Below, piece by piece: positions 30,712 through 39,472 of a stretch of DNA of 64,000 bases (within the stretch, counting starts at the first letter, position 1; the number at the start of each line of letters is the position of its first letter). The notes below the pieces were generated by a model. The model was not told where the DNA came from. It worked only from the letters and a program-made list of their open reading frames with translations, and did no database searches. The stretch is from assembly GCF_001570365.1 (NCBI RefSeq), contig NZ_BBYK01000065.1, positions 1 through 64,000 on the forward strand, given 5' to 3'. A program made the position numbers and the translations under genes. This stretch comes from Microtetraspora fusca (lineage in GTDB: Bacteria; Actinomycetota; Actinomycetes; Streptosporangiales; Streptosporangiaceae).

Positions 30712-31832
30712 CGCACCGCCTCCCACATCGCGGCCACGCCGACGCCCCCGCCCGCCGACAGCGCGGACAGGCCGCGGCCCGCGCCGCGTAGCCGGACGAG
30801 GGTGGCGAACAGCCGCACCACGAGCACCGCGCCGGACGCGCCCCACGGGTGGCCGAGCGCGATCGCGCCGCCGTCGGGGCTGACCGTGTGCTCGTCGACG
30901 CCGGCGGCGTCCAGGCAGGCGAGCGTCTGGCCGGCGAAGGCCTCGTTGAACTCGACGACGTCCGGTGTGCGGTCGAGCACCGCCTTCATGGCCGGGACCG
31001 CGCCCAGGCCGAGCCGGTTCGGATCGACGGCCGAGGTCGCCGAGGCGGTCAGCCGCAGGCCCGGTAGTCCGAGCCGGCGGCGGAGCGTCTCGCTCACCAC
31101 GAGCACGGCGGCGGCTCCGTCGTTGATGCCGCACGAGTTGGCCGCCGTGGCGGTGCCGTCCGGGGTGAACGCGGGCCGGAACCGGGCGAGGCGCTCCACG
31201 GTGAACCCGGCGCGGGGCCGCTCGTCCCGCTCGACGCCGTCGATCGAAACCAGCTCGGCCGCGAACCGGCCGTCCCGTACGGCCGCGACCGCCCTGGCGT
31301 GGCTGCGCGCGGCGAAGGCGTCCTGCCGCGCGCGCGAGACGCCCGCCTCGGCGGCCACCAGGTCGGCGGCCGGGCCCATGTCCGGGTCGCCGATCTCGGC
31401 CGGGGCGAACGGCGCCCGCGCGTAGGGGAGCGGCGGCTCGCCGGGGGAGTCGGGACGCCACGCGCGGATCGGCGCGGTGGAGGCGCTCTCCACGCCCCCG
31501 GCGAGGTACGCCCGCCCCTCCCCGGCGCGGATCATCGCGGCGGCGAGGACGATCGCGGCGAGCCCGCTGGCGCACTGCCGGTCCACGGTCAGCCCGGGGA
31601 CGCTCTCGCCCAGCCCGGCGCGCAGGGCCGCCATCCTGGCCGGGTTGCCGCCGGGGCCGAAGACGTTGCCGAGGACGACGTCGTCCACGGTGTCCAGCCC
31701 GGCGTCGTCGAGCACGGCGCGCAGCACCGGGGCGGCCAGCTCGTCGGCGGCGTACCGGCGCAGCGCGCCGTTCGCGTTGCCGATCGGGGTGCGCCGCGCC
31801 GCGACGACAACCGGGGTGAGGTCGTCGTTCAT
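30708..31832 (-). CDS. thiolase-family acetyl-CoA acyltransferase lacking the second catalytic Cys
   Basis: 374 aa. The nucleophile Cys87 is in DRQCASGL, the NEAFAGQ motif is present, and His328 is in GGAIALGHPWGASG. The C-terminal catalytic position, usually Cys in LCxGGG, is Ser359 (ALSAGGGVG, codon TCG). That Cys is the general base/acid in canonical thiolases. The enzyme may therefore use Ser, have weak Claisen activity, or do a different acyl transfer. It sits between a ligase and bioM with four-base overlaps, pointing to acyl-CoA chemistry tied to biotin or pimelate-like precursors. Confidence 0.88.
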   Translation of the reverse strand: MNDDLTPVVVAARRTPIGNANGALRRYAADELAAPVLRAVLDDAGLDTVDDVVLGNVFGPGGNPARMAALRAGLGESVPGLTVDRQCASGLAAIVLAAAMIRAGEGRAYLAGGVESASTAPIRAWRPDSPGEPPLPYARAPFAPAEIGDPDMGPAADLVAAEAGVSRARQDAFAARSHARAVAAVRDGRFAAELVSIDGVERDERPRAGFTVERLARFRPAFTPDGTATAANSCGINDGAAAVLVVSETLRRRLGLPGLRLTASATSAVDPNRLGLGAVPAMKAVLDRTPDVVEFNEAFAGQTLACLDAAGVDEHTVSPDGGAIALGHPWGASGAVLVVRLFATLVRLRGAGRGLSALSAGGGVGVAAMWEAVR

Positions 31833-33142
31833 CGCAGCGGCTCGGCCGGGAGGGTGCCGTCCCGCAACTGGCGGGCGATCGCGGCGCGGGCCGGCTTGCC
31901 GGACGGCGTGCGGGGGAGCGCGCGCGTCGCCAGCCAGCGGCGCGGCCGTTTGCCCGGTTCGAGCGCGGTCCGGACGGCCGCGCGCAGGTCGCGCAGCGCC
32001 GGACGCGTGCCCGCGCCGACCTCGACGACGGCGGTGACGATCGCGCCGAGCGCCGGGTGCGGGGTGCCGGTGACGAGCACGTCCGCCACCCCGGGGACGC
32101 CGCGCAGCACCGCCTCGACCTCCTCGGCGGACACGAGCCTGCCGCCGCTGGACACGACCGCCCCGGCCCGGCCGCGCACCAGGAGGCAGCCGGACGGGTC
32201 CAGTTCGACCCGGTCGCCGACGGTGGACCATCCGGCGCCGTCCGGTTCGAGCACGCCGTCGCGGAGGCGGCCGCCGTACGCGAGGGGAGAGTTCACCCAC
32301 AGCAGTCCGTCGCGGAGGTCGAGCCCCACGCCGGGGACCGGGCGCAGGCCGTCGTCGCCGCGGCGGATCGCGATCAGCGAGTGCTCGGCGGAGCCGTAGT
32401 ACTCGACCAGCTCGGCGTCCGGCAGCAGCCGGGCGAACCGCTCCCGCGTCTCGGCGCCGAGGTGCGCTCCGCCGCAGACCACCGTGCGCAGCGCGCAGGC
32501 CGCCCGCAGGTCGGGCCGCCGGTCGAGGACGTCGAGCAGTGCGGCGAGCATGGCGGGGACCAGATGGACGGTGGCGGCGTCACGGGCGGCCCCGGCGGCG
32601 GCCTCCGGATCCCAGCGCGGCAGAAGTCGCAGGTCGTGGCCGCACCACAGCGCGTGCAGCGCGCCGAACAGGAACAGCGACGAGCTGAGCGGCCCGGGGA
32701 TCAGCACGGGCCCGGGAAGGCGGCCGAGCGCGGCGAAGCTGCGCAGCCACGACCCGCGGGTGCGGATGAGCACCTTGGGCCGGGCGCCGCTGCCGGAGGT
32801 CGTCGGCAGGTAGAAGAAGGTGTCGTCGTCTCCGGCAGGCGAGATCCTGTGGGCGGCCGGGTCCGGCGTGCCGGTGACCACGAGGTGCGGGAGGGCGTCG
32901 GCGAGCACCGCCGCGCGCTCGCGCGGCGTCCACGCCGGCTCGACCACCAGCGTGGCCGCGCCGAGCAGGTCCGCGCCCAGGAACCACGCCAGCGCGTCCC
33001 ACGGGTCCGGGACGTCGACGGCGATCCGCGCGCCCTCGCCGGCCCCGCGTTCGGCCAGCCGCCGCGCGGCCCCGTGCGCCCGGGCGAGCAGCGCGTACGG
33101 GACCCGGGCCGGGCCGAGGAGCGGCGGCGTGGCGAGGGTCAT
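31829..33142 (-). CDS. class I adenylate-forming enzyme (acyl-CoA ligase-like)
   Basis: 437 aa, somewhat short for the family. Core motifs are A3 YLPTTSGSGARPKV, A5 EYYGSAE, A7 STVGDRVELDPSGCLLVRGR and A10 RTPSGKPAR with the catalytic Lys. It activates a carboxylic acid with ATP, probably to a CoA thioester. ATGA overlaps with bioY upstream and the thiolase downstream couple it to biotin uptake. The acid could be a biotin precursor or biotin itself, but that is inference. Confidence 0.87.
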   Translation of the reverse strand: MTLATPPLLGPARVPYALLARAHGAARRLAERGAGEGARIAVDVPDPWDALAWFLGADLLGAATLVVEPAWTPRERAAVLADALPHLVVTGTPDPAAHRISPAGDDDTFFYLPTTSGSGARPKVLIRTRGSWLRSFAALGRLPGPVLIPGPLSSSLFLFGALHALWCGHDLRLLPRWDPEAAAGAARDAATVHLVPAMLAALLDVLDRRPDLRAACALRTVVCGGAHLGAETRERFARLLPDAELVEYYGSAEHSLIAIRRGDDGLRPVPGVGLDLRDGLLWVNSPLAYGGRLRDGVLEPDGAGWSTVGDRVELDPSGCLLVRGRAGAVVSSGGRLVSAEEVEAVLRGVPGVADVLVTGTPHPALGAIVTAVVEVGAGTRPALRDLRAAVRTALEPGKRPRRWLATRALPRTPSGKPARAAIARQLRDGTLPAEPLR

Positions 33143-33723
33143 GCGGCCCGCTTCGCCGATCCGGCCAGGCGTCCGGGCAGGGCGCGGTGCAGGACGGCGG
33201 CGACCAGCGAAACCGCCACGACCTTGGCCGCGTCACCCGGCAGGAAGACCAGCGACTGCGTCGCGGCGGCGGGCAGGTCGCCGGTGTAGAGGCCGAGGAA
33301 CGGGACGCCGATCAGATAGTCGGCGACGAGCCCGGCGGCGCCCGCCACGAGCAGCACCGGCAGCTCGGGGCGTGCCGCGCGCTCCACGATCAGGCCGACG
33401 ACCAGCGCCGACAGGATCCAGCCCAGCAGGAAACCGCCGCTCGGGCCGAGGAAGGGGCCGATCCCCGCGCGGCCGCCGGACAGCAGCGGCAGGCCGATCG
33501 CGGTCAGCGCGAGCAACAGCACGACCGACGCCGCGCCGCGCCGCGCGCCCAGGACGGCGCCCGCCAGCAGCGGGCCGGCGTTCTGCAGCACGATGGGCAC
33601 GCCGGAGCTTCCCACGTAGACCCCCGGAAAGATGCCGAGCACCGCGATGAAGGCGGCGAACACGACCATCCGGGCCAGGTCGGCGGCGGGGAGAGGGGTA
33701 CGGGGTCCTGACACATCGGACAC
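33139..33723 (-). CDS. bioY: biotin transporter S component
   Basis: 194 aa. It has six helices and the BioY signature GGRAGIGPFLGPSGGFLLGW. The next conserved region, LVADYLIGVPFLGLYTGD, also fits. It binds biotin in the membrane. It is first in a five-gene operon in which every junction is a 4-nt overlap. The GTG at 33723 is the likely start, with GGGGAGG 12 nt upstream. An in-frame start at 33768 is possible. No biotin-regulator site was recognised upstream. Confidence 0.88.
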   Translation of the reverse strand: MSDVSGPRTPLPAADLARMVVFAAFIAVLGIFPGVYVGSSGVPIVLQNAGPLLAGAVLGARRGAASVVLLLALTAIGLPLLSGGRAGIGPFLGPSGGFLLGWILSALVVGLIVERAARPELPVLLVAGAAGLVADYLIGVPFLGLYTGDLPAAATQSLVFLPGDAAKVVAVSLVAAVLHRALPGRLAGSAKRAA

Positions 33724-33846
33724 GATATCCAGCCGCCTCCCCAAGACAGAAGGCCGGGAACGGCCCACGCCCGCGTGAAGTACTCAGGCGGAGTCGGGTA
33801 GTCGTACTCAGGCGTGGAGGCCGGGGCGGGGCGGACCATCGTAGGC

Positions 33847-34140
33847 ATGAAGACCAAGCCCATCCAGCCCACGATGACGGCCGCCTACTACGCCCAATGC
33901 GTCATCTCGTTCGGGCTCGCGCTCACCAGCGTCGCGGTCGGCATCGCGTACCTGCCGGTCAGCCCGTGGGTGCGGGCGTTCCTGGCGGTCGGGGTGATGT
34001 ACACGGTGACAACCGCGTTCGCGCTCGCCAAGTGCGTGCGCGACCGGCAGGAGCTCGACAGCATGTCCAACCGGGTGGACCAGGCGCGCCTGGAGAAGCT
34101 CCTGTCCGAGCACGACCCGTACAAGGTGGACGGCGTGTGA
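33847..34140 (+). CDS. YiaA/YiaB-type two-helix membrane protein
   Basis: 97 aa. YYAQCVISFGLALTSVAVGIAYLPVSPWVRAFLAVGVMYTVTTAFALAKCVRDRQE is the YiaAB two-helix domain, with a charged C-terminal helix (VDQARLEKLLSEHDPYKVDGV) as in actinobacterial versions. It is an inner-membrane protein of unknown role. The ATG at 33847 lacks a clear ribosome site. An ATG at 33814 would add 11 residues. Confidence 0.82.
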   Translation: MKTKPIQPTMTAAYYAQCVISFGLALTSVAVGIAYLPVSPWVRAFLAVGVMYTVTTAFALAKCVRDRQELDSMSNRVDQARLEKLLSEHDPYKVDGV

Positions 34141-34150
34141 CCTCGGGCTC

Positions 34151-34798
34151 CTATTCCTCGTCCAGCCCGCGCTCGATCGCGTAACGGACCAGTTCGACCC
34201 GGTTGTGCAGCCGCAGCTTGCTCAGCGTGTTCTGCACGTGGTTCTGCACGGTGCGGTGGGAGAGCACCAGCCGTTCGGCGATCTGCTTGTACGAGAGCCC
34301 CTTGGCGACCAGGCGCAGCACCTCCGTCTCGCGCTCGGTGAGGCTGGGGCCGTCGTCGGGCGGCGGCTGCGCGGCGAGCCTGCGGTACTCGCCCAGGACG
34401 AGCCCGGCGAGGCCCGGGGTGAACACGGCGTCGCCCTCGGCGGTGCGCCGTACGGCCTGGAGGAACTCCTCGCGGCTCGCGGACTTGACCAGATAGCCGG
34501 AGGCGCCCGCCTTCACCGCCTCGAGGACGTCGTCCTGCTCGCCGCTCGCGGACAGCACGAGCACGTGCGGCGGGTACGCGGAGGCGGCCAGCCCGCGAGC
34601 CACCTCGACCCCGGACAGGTCGGGCAGCCGCAGGTCGAGGACGACCACGTCGGGACGTACGGCCGCCGCGACCCGGAGCGCCTGGCGCCCCTCACCCGTG
34701 GTCGCCACCACGTCGCAGCCGGCCTCGCCGAGATCGCGGGCGATGGCGTCGCGCCACATCGGATGGTCGTCCACCACCATCACCCGCAGACCGTTCAC
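34151..34798 (-). CDS. NarL/LuxR-family response regulator
   Basis: 215 aa. The receiver domain has Asp10/11, phospho-acceptor Asp55 (VVVLDLRLPD) and the conserved Lys in YLVKS. The C-terminal LuxR HTH is SLTERETEVLRLVAKGLSYKQIAERLVLSHRTVQNHVQNTLSKL. It is the partner of the adjacent kinase, whose 3' end overlaps this start by 107 nt in another frame. The GTG at 34798 gives MNGLRVMVVDDHP. Confidence 0.92.
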   Translation of the reverse strand: MNGLRVMVVDDHPMWRDAIARDLGEAGCDVVATTGEGRQALRVAAAVRPDVVVLDLRLPDLSGVEVARGLAASAYPPHVLVLSASGEQDDVLEAVKAGASGYLVKSASREEFLQAVRRTAEGDAVFTPGLAGLVLGEYRRLAAQPPPDDGPSLTERETEVLRLVAKGLSYKQIAERLVLSHRTVQNHVQNTLSKLRLHNRVELVRYAIERGLDEE

Positions 34799-35939
34799 GA
34801 CCGTAACTGTAGGACGGCCGGGCGGGGCCCGTGGAGGCCGTGGGCACGGTCAGCTCGACCTCGGTGCCCTGTCCGGGGACGGAGCAGACGTCCACCGCGC
34901 CGCCGAGGGCGGCGATCCGGCCGCGGATGGACTGGGCGACGCCGAGCCGGCCGGCGGCCTCCGCCTCGGCCAGGCGCCCGGCGGGGATGCCCGGGCCGTC
35001 GTCGCGTACGGTCACGGTGACGGAGCCGCCGTCCCCTTCCGCGAGGACCCAGGCCAGGGCGCCCTCGCCGCAGTGCCGGCGCACGTTGTCCAGGGCGGCG
35101 GCGACCGCGGCCACGACCTCCTCGGCCGATCTCGCGGGCAGGAGCAGCGGCGTCGCGGGCGTGGCCACGGTCACCGAGGCGGAGCCGAGCCGGCGCAGTC
35201 GGGCGCCGACGTCGGAGAGTCCCGCGCCGCCGGCCGCGGACGGGTCGGCACGGATCAGCTCGCGCAGCGCCGCCTCCTGCTCTCCGGCGAGCCGTCCCAG
35301 CTCGGCCGCCTCGCCGCCGATCTCCAGCCCGCGGCGCTGTACGAGGGCCAGCACCTGGAGGACGGAGTCGTGGATGCCGCGGGCGAGTCGTTCCCGCTCC
35401 CGGCCGGCCGCCTCCATCTCCACCGCCCGTTGGAGCCGCCGCTCGGCCTGCTCGGTGAGCCGGGCGACGTGGCCGACGACGGCCCCGGCCAGGATCAGCA
35501 GGGCCGACCCGTTGAAGGGGACGAGAAGGTCGAGTCCGCGCAGCCCGCGCACCCACAGGTCGGCGGCCGACAGCAGGACACCGGCCACGACGCCGGCGCG
35601 GCGTCCTCCGTGCACCGCCCAGGCCAGCACGGGGCCGCCGATCCAGGTCGCCGTGATCGGCACGACGCCGCCGGGCTCTGTCTCGGGCCCCTGCGCGTAC
35701 GGCGAGGCGAGCAGGCAGCCCACGGTGACGAGCAGGTCGATCAGCAGCAGCGCCCGGCCGCGCGCGACGCGGTAGGCGGCCGTCGCCCCCGCCGTCCAGA
35801 GCGCCATAACGCCGAGGATGAGCCACCCGAGGGCGGGTCGCCGATAGTCTCCCGAGGCCGCGAGCAGCAGCGCGGCGTACGCGAGCGAGGCGACGCGGTA
35901 CACCGCGATGGCCCGCCAGAAGGGTCCGTCCGTGCCCAT
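34692..35939 (-). CDS. NarX/DesK-type sensor histidine kinase (MacS family)
   Basis: 415 aa. It has about six N-terminal membrane helices (1-165), then a HisKA_3 dimerisation helix with the phospho-His in RLARGIHDSVLQVLALVQRRG and an HATPase_c domain (ALDNVRRHCGEGALAWV N-box; VRDDGPGIPAGRL G-box; LGVAQSIRGRIAALGGAVDVCSVPGQGT). It phosphorylates the downstream regulator. The last ~35 residues are Arg/Gly-rich and lie over the start of the regulator gene, an unusually long overlap. The ATG at 35939 fits the family. The signal sensed is unknown. Confidence 0.9.
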   Translation of the reverse strand: MGTDGPFWRAIAVYRVASLAYAALLLAASGDYRRPALGWLILGVMALWTAGATAAYRVARGRALLLIDLLVTVGCLLASPYAQGPETEPGGVVPITATWIGGPVLAWAVHGGRRAGVVAGVLLSAADLWVRGLRGLDLLVPFNGSALLILAGAVVGHVARLTEQAERRLQRAVEMEAAGRERERLARGIHDSVLQVLALVQRRGLEIGGEAAELGRLAGEQEAALRELIRADPSAAGGAGLSDVGARLRRLGSASVTVATPATPLLLPARSAEEVVAAVAAALDNVRRHCGEGALAWVLAEGDGGSVTVTVRDDGPGIPAGRLAEAEAAGRLGVAQSIRGRIAALGGAVDVCSVPGQGTEVELTVPTASTGPARPSYSYGRERSAGDGGGRPSDVARRHRPRSRRGRLRRGGDHG

Positions 35940-36076
35940 GGGCTCCCGAGTCTCTCGTCTCTCACTTTTATGCCATATGGACGGATTCTTGGGGTGGGGG
36001 GCGGTGTCCGCCGGGCCGTACGAGGAGATCAGTAGAGGGAAAGGGCGCCGGGGCCGCCGCAATCGGAGGGGAACAC

Positions 36077-36895
36077 GTGGCCGCACACGCGAAGGCCCCG
36101 AGGATGCTCGCCGAGTTGGCCGCCGAGTTCACGGGCACGCTGATCCTGATCCTGTTCGGCACGGGCGTGGTCGCGCAGGTCGTCGCGGCCGGTCTCGGGA
36201 ACCACGACAGCATCTCGTGGGCGTGGGGACTCGGCGTCGCGTTCGGCGTCTACACGGCGGCGCGGATCAGCGGCGCGCACATCAACCCGGCCGTCACGCT
36301 CGCGCTCGCGGTGTTCAAGGGCTTCGCCTGGCGCAAGGTGCTGCCGTACACGGTGGCGCAGACTCTGGGGGCGTTCGTCGCCGCGCTGCTCGTGCGGTGG
36401 AACTACGACGAACTGCTGACCAAGGTCGATCCGGGTCTCACGTTGAAGACGCAGTTCGTGTTCTCGACCCTGCCGGGCAACGGGTCGCTGCCGGTGCCTC
36501 TGTGGGGCGCGTTCCGCGACCAGGTGATCGGCACGGCGATCCTGCTGTTCCTGATCTTCGCGGTGATCGACAAGCTGAACGTCGCGCCGGAGGCGAACCT
36601 GTTCCCGCTCATCATCGGGCTGATCGTGGTGGCGATCGGCATGGCGTGGGGCGCCGCCGCGGGGTTCGCCATCAACCCGGCACGCGATTTCGGCCCGCGC
36701 CTCGCGTCGTACATCACCGGGTACGCGACGGCATGGCGAGACCAGTACGGGGAGCTCTATTTCTGGGTGCCGATCGTGGCCCCGCTCATCGGCGGCGTGG
36801 TGGGCGCGGGTCTCTACCAGCTCCTGATCGCCCGGTTCCTGCCGATCCCGGAGCTGGAGGTGGGCCGTGTCCCCACCGAGAACGAGGGCATCTGA
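36077..36895 (+). CDS. glpF: aquaglyceroporin (MIP family)
   Basis: 272 aa. Six helices and two NPA boxes: GAHINPAVT (NPA 70-72) and AINPARDFGPR. The Asp after the second NPAR is the mark of glycerol facilitators rather than water-only aquaporins. The GTG start follows GGAGGGG. It is followed 35 nt later by glycerol kinase, so this is a glpFK operon for glycerol uptake and trapping. Confidence 0.93.
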   Translation: MAAHAKAPRMLAELAAEFTGTLILILFGTGVVAQVVAAGLGNHDSISWAWGLGVAFGVYTAARISGAHINPAVTLALAVFKGFAWRKVLPYTVAQTLGAFVAALLVRWNYDELLTKVDPGLTLKTQFVFSTLPGNGSLPVPLWGAFRDQVIGTAILLFLIFAVIDKLNVAPEANLFPLIIGLIVVAIGMAWGAAAGFAINPARDFGPRLASYITGYATAWRDQYGELYFWVPIVAPLIGGVVGAGLYQLLIARFLPIPELEVGRVPTENEGI

Positions 36896-36930
36896 CCCGG
36901 TGAGGCGTGCGGCAGAGGGGACGACATGCC

Positions 36931-38448
36931 ATGGCGGACTTCGTCGGAGCGGTCGATCAGGGCACCACGAGCACCCGGTTCATGATCTTCGACAAGGGTG
37001 GGAACGAGATCGCCCGGCACCAGCTCGAACACCAGCAGATCCTTCCGCACGCCGGGTGGGTGGAGCACAACCCGACCGAGATCTGGGAGCGTACCCGGGC
37101 GGTCATCGAGACGGCGCTGCGCGGCGCGCGGCTGACCGCGTCCGACCTCGCGGCGCTCGGGGTCACCAACCAGCGGGAGACGACGCTGGTCTGGAACCGG
37201 CGGACGGGGCGGCCGTACTACAACGCGATCGTGTGGCAGGACACCCGGACCGACCGCATCGCCGCCGCGCTGGACCGCGACGGCAGGGGCGACGTGATCC
37301 GGCGCCGGGCCGGGCTGCCGCCGGCGACGTACTTCTCGGGCGCGAAGATCCAGTGGATCCTGGAGAACGTCGAGGGCGTGCGCGAGGACGCCCGGTCGGG
37401 TGAGGCGCTCTTCGGCACCACCGACACCTGGCTGCTGTGGAACCTCACCGGCGGGACCGACGGCGGCGCGCACGTGACCGACCCCACGAACGCCGGCCGC
37501 ACGATGCTGATGGACCTGGAGACGCTGGACTGGGACGAGGAACTGCTGTCGTTCTTCGGCGTGCCGCGCGAGATGCTGCCGCGCATCCTCCCGTCGTCCA
37601 ACCCCGACGCGTACGGCATGACCCGGCGCTGGGGGCCGCTCGCCGGGGAGGTGCCGCTGTCCGGCGACCTCGGCGACCAGCAGGCGGCGACCGTGGGCCA
37701 GGTCTGCTTCGAACCCGGCGAGGCGAAGAACACCTACGGCACGGGCAACTTCCTGCTGCTCAACACCGGCCGCGAGCCGGTGCGGTCGCGGCACGGCCTG
37801 CTCACCACGGTCGGCTACCGTTTCGGCGCCGAGCCGCCGGTGTACGCGCTGGAAGGGTCGATCGCGGTGACCGGCTCGGCGGTGCAGTGGCTGCGCGACC
37901 AGCTCGGCATCATCTCGGGGGCGGGGCAGAGCGAGGCGCTGGCCCGCCAGGTGACCGACAACGGGGGCGTCTACTTCGTGCCCGCCTTCTCCGGGCTCTT
38001 CGCGCCGTACTGGCGTTCGGACGCGCGCGGCGTGATCGTCGGCCTGTCCCGCTTCAACACGAACGCGCACATCGCGCGCGCCGCCCTGGAGGCGATCTGC
38101 TACCAGACGCGCGACATCGTCGAGGCGATGGAGCGCGACTCGGGGGTGGCCCTCGACGTGTTGCGCGTGGACGGGGGCGTGACCGCCAACAACCTGTGCA
38201 TGCAGCTCCAGGCGGACATCCTCGGCGTGCCGGTGTCCAAGCCGGTCGTGGCCGAGACCACCGCCCTCGGGGCCGCGTACGCCGCGGGGCTGGCCGTGGG
38301 CTTCTGGCGCTCGACCGAGGACCTGAGGAAGAACTGGCACGAGGCCCGCCGCTGGCTGCCGACCTGGACGGACGAGCAGCGCGCGGAGGGCTACGCCGGG
38401 TGGAAGAAGGCCGTTGAGCGGGCGCTCGGCTGGGTGGAGGTGGAGTGA
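36931..38448 (+). CDS. glpK: glycerol kinase
   Basis: 505 aa, full length. FGGY motifs: [73 protein letters not shown], and [22 protein letters not shown]. It makes sn-glycerol-3-phosphate from glycerol and ATP. The ATG at 36931 has an AGAGGGG ribosome site. It is downstream of glpF and convergent with the GntR gene, with a hairpin spanning its stop codon. Confidence 0.95.
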   Translation: MADFVGAVDQGTTSTRFMIFDKGGNEIARHQLEHQQILPHAGWVEHNPTEIWERTRAVIETALRGARLTASDLAALGVTNQRETTLVWNRRTGRPYYNAIVWQDTRTDRIAAALDRDGRGDVIRRRAGLPPATYFSGAKIQWILENVEGVREDARSGEALFGTTDTWLLWNLTGGTDGGAHVTDPTNAGRTMLMDLETLDWDEELLSFFGVPREMLPRILPSSNPDAYGMTRRWGPLAGEVPLSGDLGDQQAATVGQVCFEPGEAKNTYGTGNFLLLNTGREPVRSRHGLLTTVGYRFGAEPPVYALEGSIAVTGSAVQWLRDQLGIISGAGQSEALARQVTDNGGVYFVPAFSGLFAPYWRSDARGVIVGLSRFNTNAHIARAALEAICYQTRDIVEAMERDSGVALDVLRVDGGVTANNLCMQLQADILGVPVSKPVVAETTALGAAYAAGLAVGFWRSTEDLRKNWHEARRWLPTWTDEQRAEGYAGWKKAVERALGWVEVE

Positions 38449-38462
38449 CCCGGCCGAGCGCC
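38421..38462. terminator. bidirectional terminator overlapping the glpK stop
   Basis: A 15-bp stem GGCGCTCGGCTGGGT/ACCCGGCCGAGCGCC with one mismatch and a 12-nt loop. The left arm is inside glpK, the stop codon is at the base of the right arm, and the GntR gene ends just beyond. Confidence 0.7.
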
Positions 38463-38464
38463 CG

Positions 38465-39208
38465 TCATCGGATGCCGACGTAGAACCGGGTCTGGTCGCT
38501 GCGGTGGAGCGCGTAGTACGCCTCGAACCGCGTGTTGTCGTCCAGCCAGGCGACCGACTCGATGCCGAGCAGCGGCGTCGAGGTGGAGACCTCCAGCAGC
38601 GCCGCGTCCTCGGGCTCGGGGAAGACCGCCTCGATCCAGCGGTCCGCGGCCGCCGGCTCGATGCCGTACCGCCGCCGCAGCACGTCGTACAGGGACTGGT
38701 TCTCCAGGACGGCGCGCTCCAGGCCGGGGACCAGGCGGGCGGGCAGCGCGGTGTCGACGAGCAGCCACGGCTGGCCGTCCACGCAGCGGAGCCGGCGCAG
38801 CCGGACGACCTCCTCGCCGCGCGGGATCCGGAGGAGGGCGGCCTCCCGCTCGTCCGCCTGGCCCAGCGACTGGTGGATGGTCTGCGTGGTCACCCGGCGT
38901 CCGGACTCCCGCAGGTCGTCGGCGGAGCCGGACGTCGATCCGACGAACCGCAGCTCCGTCTTGCGCGCCGCGACGAAGGCGCCGCGTCCTTTGATCTTGT
39001 AGATGAGGCGCTGCTGCACGAGCTCGCGCAGGGCCTCGCGCACGACGGTGCGGGACACGCTGAACATGTCGCTCAGCTCGGCCTCGGACGGCAGCGGCTG
39101 GTCCGGGCCCAGCTCGCCGCTCTCGATCTCCGCTCGTAAGGCCCGCATGAGCTGCATCCACAGCGGTTCCGCCCCGTCGCGGTTGAGGCGCGGATAGGTG
39201 ATCGTCAC
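38465..39208 (-). CDS. GntR/HutC-family regulator (UTRA domain)
   Basis: 247 aa. The winged HTH is LWMQLMRALRAEIESGELGPDQPLPSEAELSDMFSVSRTVVREALRELVQQRLIYKIKGRGAFV. The UTRA ligand domain follows, with EEVVRLRRLRCVDGQPWLLVDTALP and AWLDDNTRFEAYYALHRSDQTRFYV. The GTG at 39208 has AAGGAGGGG at ideal distance. It is divergent from the polyol operon, and TGTC/GACA palindromes lie in the shared region, so it should repress the operon and itself until a sugar phosphate binds. Confidence 0.9.
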   Translation of the reverse strand: MTITYPRLNRDGAEPLWMQLMRALRAEIESGELGPDQPLPSEAELSDMFSVSRTVVREALRELVQQRLIYKIKGRGAFVAARKTELRFVGSTSGSADDLRESGRRVTTQTIHQSLGQADEREAALLRIPRGEEVVRLRRLRCVDGQPWLLVDTALPARLVPGLERAVLENQSLYDVLRRRYGIEPAAADRWIEAVFPEPEDAALLEVSTSTPLLGIESVAWLDDNTRFEAYYALHRSDQTRFYVGIR

Positions 39209-39257
39209 GGGTCCCCTCCTTGGCGGCAGCTTCTGGAAGCATGCCATGCCCGGCCAG

Positions 39258-39289
39258 CCTGTCGTGACAGGTTGTCTATCCTGTCGTGA
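39258..39289. promoter_or_regulatory. autoregulatory operator candidate for the GntR gene
   Basis: The palindrome CCTGTC-GT-GACAGG (39258-39271) and a further half-site CCTGTCGTGA (39280-39289), sharing the TGTC/ACAGG core with the operon operator at 39368. Confidence 0.55.
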
Positions 39290-39335
39290 AGATTATCCTC
39301 CATCGTCCAGCTCGTGTGGCTCAGGAAACTCTCTC

Positions 39336-39364
39336 TTGACAGCACCGTAACGTCGGCTTAGTTT
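39336..39364 (+). promoter_or_regulatory. promoter of the polyol/AI-2-like operon
   Basis: TTGACA (39336-39341), 17 nt, TAGTTT (39359-39364), the best sigma70-type -35 in the window. The operator begins 4 nt after the -10. Confidence 0.6.
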
Positions 39365-39367
39365 GCT

Positions 39368-39391
39368 TGTCACTACAGGCCTGTAATGACA
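39368..39391. promoter_or_regulatory. 24-bp operator palindrome at the operon start site
   Basis: TGTCACTACAGG followed by CCTGTAATGACA, 11 of 12 positions symmetric. It covers the expected transcription start, the ideal place for GntR repression. Confidence 0.7.
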
Positions 39392-39472
39392 TCCCGCTCC
39401 CTTGCGAGTGATGCGTTCCCGCGGCTTTCGACTTCCTCCCGCTACGGCGGACCTGCTCTCTCTGGAGACACG

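Noticed and set aside
33794-33800. GGGTAG before the YiaA gene as another SigB-like promoter.
   Set aside because: No GTTT-like -35 at the right distance, and the start codon is about 47 nt away without a ribosome site.
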